Shown here: piece after piece, positions 8,443 through 15,386 of the stretch
Position numbering within the stretch: the first letter of the stretch is position 1
How the letters are laid out: every line of letters starts with the position of its first letter
Assembly: GCA_964451785.1 (NCBI GenBank)
Contig: CAYVJG010000004.1
Span: forward strand, 1-64,000
DNA from: JAJYSO01 sp964451785
Lineage (GTDB): Bacteria; Bacteroidota; Bacteroidia; Flavobacteriales; Flavobacteriaceae
Length of the DNA stretch: 64,000 bases
Reading direction: 5' to 3'
Position numbers and translations under genes: made by a program
The notes under the pieces: model-generated
Seen by the model: the letters and a program-made list of their open reading frames with translations, nothing else
Databases searched by the model: none
What the model was told of the DNA's origin: nothing

Positions 8443-9169
8443 GGGTCGTTATAGTTTAATTTTGTTGATTTTTTTGGTCACAATGAGTTGTCAAGATACT
8501 AAAACAAAATCGATAAATCAGCCTAATAAATTAAAAATTAACCAAAAAAAAGATATTAACAAAAAATCAGAACCCGTTTTTGTGGTTAATCATCACCCCG
8601 ATTATAGATTAGATACAGTTACACGCGTTGATCAAATTCATCTCAAACCGTATTTATTTGCCTATGGCAAAACGCACAAGGCTAATTATGTGATTGTGCA
8701 TACTAACCTTGGTGATATTGAAATTCAACTATTTAAGGAAACTCCACTGCATCGTGCTAACTTTTTACACTTAGTTAATTTAGGCTATTTTAACGCGACT
8801 TATTTTTACCGCGTAGTGAAAAATTTTGTGATTCAGGGAGGTAATAGTGACAACAGAATTACTGCCCAATTTAGAGATGCTGTAGGTGATTTTTTGATTC
8901 CAGCAGAGTTCTCAAAAGCCCATCTTAACGATTATGGGGCTGTGGGAATGGCAAAATATACTGAGCAAAACGTCAGTAAAGCCTCTTCGCCATTCGAATT
9001 TTATATCGTAATGGATAAGCAGGGTGCTCATCATTTAGATTTTGAGCATACCGTGTTTGGCAAAGTGGTAAAAGGAATGGATGTGGCTGAAAAAATAGCT
9101 GATGTCAAAACTACCGATGATAGTTGGCCTGTACAAAATGTGACTATAAAGATAGAGGTGGTCAAATGA
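8441..9169 (+). CDS. Cyclophilin-type peptidyl-prolyl isomerase lipoprotein
   Basis: A protein of about 242 residues. A short lipoprotein signal (hydrophobic 5-15, then TMSC with C17) implies export and lipid anchoring. A lysine/asparagine-rich linker precedes a cyclophilin domain (about 75-242), recognisable from IVHTNLGDIEIQLF, HRANFLHLVNLGYF, FYRVVKNFVIQGGN and HTVFGKVVKGMDV. It probably helps fold periplasmic or outer-membrane proteins. I start it at 8441 because the longer frame adds 14 residues ahead of the signal peptide. It is one of three PPIase proteins here, the others being at 45871-46926 and 46956-47489. Confidence 0.88.
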   Translation: MGRYSLILLIFLVTMSCQDTKTKSINQPNKLKINQKKDINKKSEPVFVVNHHPDYRLDTVTRVDQIHLKPYLFAYGKTHKANYVIVHTNLGDIEIQLFKETPLHRANFLHLVNLGYFNATYFYRVVKNFVIQGGNSDNRITAQFRDAVGDFLIPAEFSKAHLNDYGAVGMAKYTEQNVSKASSPFEFYIVMDKQGAHHLDFEHTVFGKVVKGMDVAEKIADVKTTDDSWPVQNVTIKIEVVK

Positions 9170-9215
9170 TATTTATGTAAATTGTATTCTTTTAGAAGAT
9201 TATACCTATATTAAA

Positions 9216-9243
9216 AAATCCCCAACAATATTGCTGGGGATTT
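9216..9243. terminator. Bidirectional hairpin terminator
   Basis: A 13-bp stem (9216-9228 with 9231-9243, one G-U pair) between the convergent cyclophilin and Dps genes, with an upstream A-run suited to the minus strand. Confidence 0.7.
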
Positions 9244-9263
9244 GTGGTCATAACAACTTCTCG

Positions 9264-9737
9264 TTATTTTAGGTAAGCTGAATACATCCATACCGTTTTT
9301 TCTTGATCGCGAATGTAATCACTCATTAAGCTATTAGTACCTTCGTCATTGTTGTCGGCAGATAAGTCGAGTAAATCACGTTGTAAAGCAATAGTGACTT
9401 TAAAGCTTTTTAAGATTTCCTGAATCATTTCATTGGCATCTAAAGTGGCTTTACTTTCAGCTATTTGAGATTGTGCCATATATTCGGAATAAGTGTGTGT
9501 GGGAACTTGCCCTAGTGATAAGATACGCTCAGCAATTTCATCTACTTTGGTTAACAAGTCAGTGTACAACTCTTCAAACTTAAGGTGTAGTTCAAAAAAC
9601 TTATCTCCTTTGACACACCAGTGATAGCCACGTGCATTTTGATAAAATATAGCATAATTAGCCAAAAGCTCATTGAGACGTTTAGCTGTTTCTTCCGATT
9701 TTTTTAAATCGAGTCCGATGTAATTTAGGTTGCTCAT
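9264..9737 (-). CDS. dps: Dps-family DNA-binding/ferritin-like protein
   Basis: A 157-residue mini-ferritin that oxidises and stores iron and protects DNA from peroxide as a dodecamer. The Dps signature is present: NARGYHWCVKGDKFFELHLKFEE (first His at about residue 40), followed by YTDLLTKVDEIAERILSLG, which supply the His/Asp/Glu ferroxidase ligands shared between subunits. The length is standard and the N-terminus short, so DNA binding through a long basic tail is not expected. It is monocistronic, with a terminator after it. I see no PerR or OxyR site upstream. Confidence 0.92.
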   Translation of the reverse strand: MSNLNYIGLDLKKSEETAKRLNELLANYAIFYQNARGYHWCVKGDKFFELHLKFEELYTDLLTKVDEIAERILSLGQVPTHTYSEYMAQSQIAESKATLDANEMIQEILKSFKVTIALQRDLLDLSADNNDEGTNSLMSDYIRDQEKTVWMYSAYLK

Positions 9738-9936
9738 TACGTTAGTGTTTTAAGTTAATGATTTGGTTTTATACTGCTAAATTAGGGCTATTTAGTTGAA
9801 AAACACAAGGACTATGATTGTAATATTAAATCCATTAATAATTAAAATTTATTATGGTTTTGTTTTTATATTCAATGGCTTCAACCGTTGGGGGCATAAT
9901 ACACGGTTTTAATCGTTGGATATAAGAGATACAAAA
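9738..9936. repeat. Short palindromic motif in intergenic DNA
   Basis: Between dps and the map terminator, 9875-9920 carries GGCTTCAACCGTT, a GGGGG run, then ACGGTTTTAATCGTTGG. The style recalls the palindrome clusters at 21300-21500 and 57879-58349 and may be a fragment of such an element. The rest of the gap shows nothing. Confidence 0.3.
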
Positions 9937-9965
9937 AAAGCCGGTTCTCTTTGAAAACCGGCTTT
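9937..9965 (-). terminator. Hairpin terminator of the gpmI-map run
   Basis: A 10-bp GC-containing perfect stem (9937-9946 with 9956-9965) with an A-run to its left, which is the U-tail on the minus strand. It lies 22 bases past the map stop. Confidence 0.8.
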
Positions 9966-9987
9966 AAATTTGTATTCTAAAGGCAAA

Positions 9988-10794
9988 TTATTGTTTTCTA
10001 AATTCGTCTTCCTCATCTGATTCAATACCTAAAGCTTCGTAGATGTAATCAAACGTAGAGAGCAGTTGAGGTTTACCATCAACTAATGCTACATCGTGTT
10101 CAAAGTGAGCACTAGGTTTGTTGTCAGCGGTTAAGATAGACCAGCCATCGTTGAGCTGTACAATGCGACGCGTGCCGAGGTTAATCATAGGTTCAATGGC
10201 AATAACCATTCCTTCTTGGATTTTTTTGCCACGTCCACGACGACCGTAATTAGGGACTTGTGGATCTTCGTGCATATCCTGGCCAACACCATGACCTACA
10301 AGTTCACGAACCACACCATAACCTTCTTTTTCAGTGTATTGCTGAATAGCATAACTGATGTCTCCAATGCGATTTCCTAATTTAAATTGACGAATACCTT
10401 CGTAAAGCGATTCTTTAGTTATGCGCAATAGTTTTTCAACTTCAGGAGATACTTCGCCAACAGCAAAGGTGTAAGCGTGGTCGCCGTAATAGCCATTTTT
10501 ATAAGAGCCACAGTCAATAGAAATGATGTCGCCATTTTCAAGTGGTTTGTCATTAGGGATACCGTGTACTACTTGAGCATTAGGACTCATACAAAGTGAG
10601 TTAGGAAAGTCATACATGCCTAAAAATCCAGGTTCAGCTCCGTGATCTCTGATAAACTCTTCAGCAAGTTTATCAAGTTGTAAAGTGGTTACACCTGGTT
10701 TTACTTCTTTAGCTAACATCCCTAAGGTTTTAGAGACAATCAATGCGCTTTCGCGTAGAAGTTCAATTTCTTCTGGTGATTTTAATTTAACCAT
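9988..10794 (-). CDS. map: Methionine aminopeptidase, type I
   Basis: A 268-residue MetAP that removes the initiator methionine from nascent proteins. All five dinuclear metal ligands are visible: D94 (ISIDCG), D105 (YGDHAYTF), H168 (VGHGVGQ), E201 (AIEPMINLG) and E232 (AHFEHDV). There is no N-terminal extension and no type II insertion. A short acidic tail (ESDEEDEFRKQ) ends the protein. It is the last gene of a tightly spaced minus-strand run and starts 8 bases after the HAD-like gene, so it is probably co-transcribed with gpmI. A terminator follows. Confidence 0.96.
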   Translation of the reverse strand: MVKLKSPEEIELLRESALIVSKTLGMLAKEVKPGVTTLQLDKLAEEFIRDHGAEPGFLGMYDFPNSLCMSPNAQVVHGIPNDKPLENGDIISIDCGSYKNGYYGDHAYTFAVGEVSPEVEKLLRITKESLYEGIRQFKLGNRIGDISYAIQQYTEKEGYGVVRELVGHGVGQDMHEDPQVPNYGRRGRGKKIQEGMVIAIEPMINLGTRRIVQLNDGWSILTADNKPSAHFEHDVALVDGKPQLLSTFDYIYEALGIESDEEDEFRKQ

Positions 10795-10802
10795 TCACTT
10801 AA

Positions 10803-11213
10803 TTATTTTAAAAAAGAAAAAAGTCCTTTTTTCTTTTTGGGGTTCATATGTGCCGGTTTATTATTGGTGATGTGCTGATAAATTTCTCCCCAAGAGGGCA
10901 ATCCACCAACATTGCGATCATCAATAAAGATATCGGCGTTAATTTTACGACTCACATTGGGGTCGTGGTCTTCTTCAGGAAAACTGTTATTGACGGCGTA
11001 AAACTCTATTCCGTATTCACGACAAAATTCTACAGCGCTTTCTAATCGTTTTCCTTTTCTATAGGTCCACAAAATTAAACGATGTCCTTCTTCTTCCAGC
11101 TTTTTTAACGTTTCAAAAGCAAATAATCTTGGTTTCCCAATTTTAGGATAGGCATCTTCAACAATGGTTCCGTCAAAGTCAATCGCTATAATTAAAGATT
11201 GGCTTGTCATCAT
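10803..11213 (-). CDS. HAD-like hydrolase, BT0820 type
   Basis: A 136-residue compact HAD-fold protein. Motif I is AIDFDGTIVED (about 10-20), the motif II region is LILWTYRKGK (about 44-53), and the last acidic motif is ADIFIDDRNVGG (about 93-104). It lacks a cap domain and resembles the small BT0820-like phosphatases common in Bacteroidota, whose substrates are largely unknown. The start may be 11213 or the adjacent ATG at 11210. The tail is lysine-rich (NPKKKKGLFSFLK). It lies 2 bases after the thioredoxin-fold gene and 8 before map. Confidence 0.8.
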   Translation of the reverse strand: MMTSQSLIIAIDFDGTIVEDAYPKIGKPRLFAFETLKKLEEEGHRLILWTYRKGKRLESAVEFCREYGIEFYAVNNSFPEEDHDPNVSRKINADIFIDDRNVGGLPSWGEIYQHITNNKPAHMNPKKKKGLFSFLK

Positions 11214-11215
11214 AA

Positions 11216-11755
11216 TTATTTGGCGTAAAAATGTTTGTAATCTTGGCCTGACACAATTTGTGCGATGTCTTTAGCTAAGGTGTGGTGCGCGCGTTCTACA
11301 AAACGATTTACCTCTTTGCCATCTTTATAAAAAATAAAGGTCGGTACATTGGTGATGTTATAGCCTTTTTCATCGTGATTTTTAGACTGCATATTATGGT
11401 TTAGGGTATAAGCAGTTAAATGATCAAAATCGTAATCGGCTTGGTGTAAGAGTTTGTAAAAATGCGGCACCTCACGGTGGCTATCAGGACACCAGGTGCC
11501 CATAAACAACACAATATCGTAATCATTGATGTGTTTTTTTATGGTCTTTAGATCCTTAGCATTAGGTGTATAGCGTTGTAAACGTTGTTTATACCAGCGT
11601 TCGGTATATTTTGAGTTTAACAAATCTTGCTCGGTGAGTTCACCAGTGTAAGAATAGGTCAAATTGTGTTTAGCGGTTGTTTGGGCATTTGCTTGAAAGC
11701 AAAATACACCTATAAACAAAAAAGTAATGCTGGTTAATAATTTAAGGTTTTTCAT
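11216..11755 (-). CDS. Exported thioredoxin-fold protein with a single active-site cysteine
   Basis: A 179-residue protein with a signal peptide (hydrophobic about 6-20, ANAQ cleavage at about 25) and a thioredoxin fold. The active-site segment is LFMGTWCPDSHRE, so the second cysteine of CxxC is serine. The cis-Pro loop is ITNVPTFIFYKDGKE. A one-cysteine site suggests a periplasmic protein working by mixed disulfides or peroxidatic chemistry, or a non-redox binder. Its start codon overlaps the gpmI stop (ATGA-type overlap), so translational coupling is likely. The fold and export are well supported; the role is unknown. Confidence 0.82.
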   Translation of the reverse strand: MKNLKLLTSITFLFIGVFCFQANAQTTAKHNLTYSYTGELTEQDLLNSKYTERWYKQRLQRYTPNAKDLKTIKKHINDYDIVLFMGTWCPDSHREVPHFYKLLHQADYDFDHLTAYTLNHNMQSKNHDEKGYNITNVPTFIFYKDGKEVNRFVERAHHTLAKDIAQIVSGQDYKHFYAK

Positions 11756-13263
11756 AAGAGTGAGTGTTGGGTCATTGATTTTGGTTGTTCTATATGCATT
11801 AATTCGAGTAGAGTAGGAGCAACATCTCCTAAAATACCGTCGTTAAGTTTTTTGATTTCAGGGTTGACAAGTGTTACAGCTACAGGATTTGTAGTGTGTG
11901 CTGTATTAGGTGTGCCGTCAGGATTAATCATGACTTCACAGTTGCCGTGGTCAGCGAGAATGATAAATGAATAATTTTCTTTTCCGGCTTCAACAAGTTT
12001 TTCTACACAGTTGTCAACGGCTTCACAAGCTTTAACAGCAGCTTCTAGTATGCCGGTATGGCCTACCATGTCTGTGTTGGCAAAGTTAATACAGAAAAAA
12101 TCAGTTTTAGCTTCTTCAACTTTTGGCAATAGGCGGTCGGTGAGTTCATAAGCACTCATTTCGGGCTGCAAATCGTAAGTAGCTACTTTAGGAGAGTTGA
12201 CTAAGATGCGTTCTTCTCCTTTAAAAGGTTCTTCGCGTCCTCCTGAGTAGAAAAAGGTGACATGAGGATATTTTTCAGTTTCCGCGGCACGGATTTGAGT
12301 TTTACCGGCTTTAGCGACTATTTCGCCAATAGTTTCTTTGATTTTATCTTTGTCAAATACAATGTGAATACCTTTAAACGCATCGTCATAATTGGTCATG
12401 GTGACAAAATGTAGCGGTAAAGCTTTCATGTCGTAATCCGGAAAATCTTCTTGTGATAAAGCTTGTGTCAGTTGACGACCGCGATCGGTGCGGAAATTAA
12501 AGAAGACAACTACATCATCGGCTTGAAGCGTAGCTACAGGTTGATTGTTTTCTTCAATAACAATAGGTTCAATAAACTCGTCAGTAATACCATTGGCGTA
12601 GCTAGCTTTAACCGCTTCTACCGGATCAGAAAATTTAGCGCCTTTTCCATTGACAATAGCATGATAAGCTTTACTGACGCGTTCCCAACGTTTATCGCGA
12701 TCCATAGCATAGTAGCGCCCGGTAATCGATGCTAATTTAGTGCCGTGTTGCGGTAAGAATTCTTGTAAATCACTGATAAATCCTTCACCTGATTTAGGGT
12801 CGACATCACGACCATCTGTAAATGCATGGACATATTTGGTAGTGACGCCATAGTTGTCAGCCGTTTTTACAAGACCTTTAAGGTGATTGATGTGCGAATG
12901 TACACCACCATCGCTGACCAGTCCCATAAAATGAACGGGTTTATTATTAGCTTTAGCATAGTCAAACGCAGCTTTCAAAGCGGGTTGATCTAATAGCTTA
13001 TCTTCTGCAACAGCATTGTTGATTTTGGCTAAATCTTGGTAAACAATACGCCCAGCGCCAAGATTCATGTGACCTACTTCACTATTTCCCATTTGTCCTT
13101 TAGGTAAGCCGACAAATTCGCCGTCAGTACGCAATTGAGCCGTGGGATAATCTTTACGTAATTTATTGATATAAGGTGTTTTTGAGCGGGCTGGAGCAGA
13201 TACTTTTGGATCTTGAGTGATGCCCCATCCATCTAAAATCAAGAGAATAGCTTTGTTGTACAT
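11752..13263 (-). CDS. gpmI: 2,3-bisphosphoglycerate-independent phosphoglycerate mutase
   Basis: A protein of about 503 residues that interconverts 3- and 2-phosphoglycerate in glycolysis and gluconeogenesis using manganese and a phosphoserine intermediate. The N-terminus LLILDGWG supplies a metal-binding Asp. The catalytic serine is S61 in GQMGNSEVGHMNLG, and later metal-ligand segments FFNFRTDRGRQ, NFANTDMVGHTG and LADHGNCE are intact. I start it at M7 of the longer frame (13263), because MYNKAILLILDG is the usual N-terminus and a promoter element lies at 13279-13286. It heads the gpmI / thioredoxin-fold / HAD-like / map run. Confidence 0.95.
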   Translation of the reverse strand: MYNKAILLILDGWGITQDPKVSAPARSKTPYINKLRKDYPTAQLRTDGEFVGLPKGQMGNSEVGHMNLGAGRIVYQDLAKINNAVAEDKLLDQPALKAAFDYAKANNKPVHFMGLVSDGGVHSHINHLKGLVKTADNYGVTTKYVHAFTDGRDVDPKSGEGFISDLQEFLPQHGTKLASITGRYYAMDRDKRWERVSKAYHAIVNGKGAKFSDPVEAVKASYANGITDEFIEPIVIEENNQPVATLQADDVVVFFNFRTDRGRQLTQALSQEDFPDYDMKALPLHFVTMTNYDDAFKGIHIVFDKDKIKETIGEIVAKAGKTQIRAAETEKYPHVTFFYSGGREEPFKGEERILVNSPKVATYDLQPEMSAYELTDRLLPKVEEAKTDFFCINFANTDMVGHTGILEAAVKACEAVDNCVEKLVEAGKENYSFIILADHGNCEVMINPDGTPNTAHTTNPVAVTLVNPEIKKLNDGILGDVAPTLLELMHIEQPKSMTQHSLL

Positions 13264-13278
13264 AGGAATAATTTGATG

Positions 13279-13286
13279 CAAATTTA
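13279..13286 (-). promoter_or_regulatory. -7 promoter element (TAAATTTG) of gpmI
   Basis: A perfect TAnnTTTG on the minus strand, 16 bases upstream of the chosen gpmI ATG. It supports that start over the ATG at 13281, which would overlap the element. Confidence 0.5.
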
Positions 13287-13392
13287 AACACTGTTCTACA
13301 GCTCAACGAGAATTTTACTATAAAATTCACTGATTTAACACTGTGAGATCGTTTAACTTGCGGGTTAATGATTATAAATTTATAGTTTGAAA

Positions 13393-15039
13393 TTATAGGT
13401 TAGGATAAACCTGTTGTCCTTTGATAAACGTGTATAAAACCTTGGTGTGTAAAGTGCTGTCAATATCAGTGGTCATGATATTGCGATCAAGAACAATAAA
13501 ATCAGCTTGCTTTCCGGGTTCTAAACTTCCTTTTGTGTTTTCTTCAAATTGCGCGTAAGCCGCCCAAATCGTCATGCCTTTTAAGGCCTCTTTCCTAGAG
13601 AGGTGTTGGTTGTACATATAGCCGTTTTTGGGTTTACCTTCGCTATTTTTTCGGGCTACAGCCGTGTAAAATGTGCGAAAAGGATTAATCACTTCAATGG
13701 GGGCATCGGTTCCTAGGGCTATGATACCTGCCTGGTCTAGTAAACGTTTATTGGCATAAGCGTTGTGAATGCGCTCAGCGCCTAATCGCTTTTCAGCCCA
13801 GTTCATATCGCTGATGGCATGTGTAGGTTGCACTGAAGGAATAATATTTTTACTGAAATAATGTAAATCTACAGAATCGACAATTTGTGCATGTTCAACG
13901 CGCCAACGGCGATTAGGTTGATTTTTTAAGACCGCCGCATAATTTTTTAACACCACATGATCGGCTGAATCACCAATAGCGTGCGTGTTGAGTTGAAAAT
14001 CAGTTTGCGCAATTTTTTGGGTAAATGATGCAATAAAATCCGGACTGACGCGCATGATGCCGTGGTTGTGCGGATCATCGCTATAAGGTTCCTTTAGGGC
14101 AGCTCCGCGTGAGCCAAGTGCACCGTCAGCATAGAGTTTAATCGCCTTACAAGGTATGCCTTTGTTGTCGCCTAAACCTTCGTATAGGTAAGCATCTAAG
14201 TGAGGGTCGTTGTAAATAATCATGGGATACATACCAATCTTTAAATCACCTGTTAAGGCCAAACTGTCCATCAGTTGAATGTCTTCATGACTTAATCCGG
14301 CTTCGGCAACAGAGGTTAATCCATATTGAAAACACAACTCTTGGGCGCGCATTAACGCATCTTTTAAGCTTTTTTGGCTAGGTTTTGGTAAGATGGCCCT
14401 CACTGCTTGGCGGGCATTATCCACTAAAACGCCGGTTAATTCTCCATTTTCTTTGATGAATTTACCACCTTCAACGCGACTGTTTTTATCGATACCGGCT
14501 AGATCAAGTGTTTTTTGATTGACCAATATGGCATGCCCATCGATACGTACTAAAACAACAGGCGTGTTAGGGTAGAGGCTGTCCAAGATGGCTTTGTTAG
14601 GAAACTTTTGCGAAGGCCAGTTGGTTTGATCCCATCCCATTCCGGTAATAAAGTTTTTGTGTTCCCGATTTTGAAAGTCGATGACGCGCTTGATTACTTC
14701 GTCATAACTTTTAGTACCGCGTAAATTGACTTCCTGCATACGTTGTCCCATTTCTAAAAAATGAGTGTGGGCATCGTATAGGCCAGGTAGAATGGTTTTT
14801 CCACCAAAATCGGTGATTTTTGAAGCTTGATAAGTTGAAGTAATTGCTGAATCTGTACCTAAAGCTACAATTTTACCGGCTTTGATCGCCATGGCTTGTG
14901 TGGTAGAAAAACTCGAATCGACGGTGTAAATGTCAGCGCCTGTAACGATAAAATCGACTTGTTTTTTAGACGAGGATTGACAGCTGATAAGTAAACCTAA
15001 GCTTAAAATAAGTCCTCCAAATAAGATGTTTTTGTTCAT
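13393..15039 (-). CDS. Amidohydrolase family lipoprotein (YtcJ-like)
   Basis: A 548-residue protein of the amidohydrolase-3 (YtcJ/exoenzyme-regulatory) family. A lipoprotein signal (hydrophobic 5-19, LISC with C20) places it in the cell envelope. The metal-binding DAHTHFLE is at about residues 88-95. Later come LYADGALGSRGAAL (about 300), NTHAIGDSADH and ALGTDAPIE, all typical of this group. Members hydrolyse amide or formamide bonds, but the natural substrate is generally unknown. It lies between gpmI and ppc on the same strand but is separated from ppc by a terminator and a repeat. Confidence 0.85.
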   Translation of the reverse strand: MNKNILFGGLILSLGLLISCQSSSKKQVDFIVTGADIYTVDSSFSTTQAMAIKAGKIVALGTDSAITSTYQASKITDFGGKTILPGLYDAHTHFLEMGQRMQEVNLRGTKSYDEVIKRVIDFQNREHKNFITGMGWDQTNWPSQKFPNKAILDSLYPNTPVVLVRIDGHAILVNQKTLDLAGIDKNSRVEGGKFIKENGELTGVLVDNARQAVRAILPKPSQKSLKDALMRAQELCFQYGLTSVAEAGLSHEDIQLMDSLALTGDLKIGMYPMIIYNDPHLDAYLYEGLGDNKGIPCKAIKLYADGALGSRGAALKEPYSDDPHNHGIMRVSPDFIASFTQKIAQTDFQLNTHAIGDSADHVVLKNYAAVLKNQPNRRWRVEHAQIVDSVDLHYFSKNIIPSVQPTHAISDMNWAEKRLGAERIHNAYANKRLLDQAGIIALGTDAPIEVINPFRTFYTAVARKNSEGKPKNGYMYNQHLSRKEALKGMTIWAAYAQFEENTKGSLEPGKQADFIVLDRNIMTTDIDSTLHTKVLYTFIKGQQVYPNL

Positions 15040-15157
15040 GGCTAATTGAGATTATAAGATTTTGAGTCTGGTAAAGATAGGTTATGCTAATTAGAATTAC
15101 TGTTTAGTTCGATTTATAATATTTATCTATACGGTATTAATTACTAAAACCAAAAAA

Positions 15158-15191
15158 GCCTACAACAGTAAACCAGACAACTGTTGTAGGC
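15158..15191 (-). terminator. Hairpin terminator downstream of ppc
   Basis: An 11-bp perfect stem (15158-15168 with 15181-15191) with a run of six A at 15152-15157, the U-tail on the minus strand. It lies about 195 bases past the ppc stop, with the repeat copy in between. Confidence 0.65.
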
Positions 15192-15226
15192 AGGCAGATG
15201 ATCAACGCTAATGCGCAGATTATTTA

Positions 15227-15275
15227 TACGGAAGTGACCTTCAAAATAGACAAATCTTTCTATTAAAATTACAAA
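15227..15275 (-). repeat. Decayed copy of the TACGAAAGTGA inverted-repeat element
   Basis: On the minus strand this matches the right arm and core of the elements at 34664-34736 and 49079-49140. Shared stretches include TTGTAATTTT, AGAAA, GTCTATTTTGAA and the end GGTCACTTCCGTA (consensus GTCACTTTCGTA). The left terminal repeat is not recognisable. It lies between the ppc stop and its terminator. Confidence 0.6.
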
Positions 15276-15386
15276 TCTCTGCGTTAAAAATGCGCGTCAT
15301 AGCTATGGCTATGCCTGTGCTTTTTGCCTTGACCTTTGAAATTTTTACGACAAAATTTTTGGTCTACTTCAAAAATCATTTCCGTA

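Larger units (their letters stand above)
15040..15386. other. Intergenic region with ppc terminator and a decayed repeat copy
   Basis: 347 bases between the amidohydrolase and ppc genes, both on the minus strand. It contains the hairpin at 15158-15191 and the repeat copy at 15227-15275, described separately. Nothing else was recognised. Confidence 0.6.
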
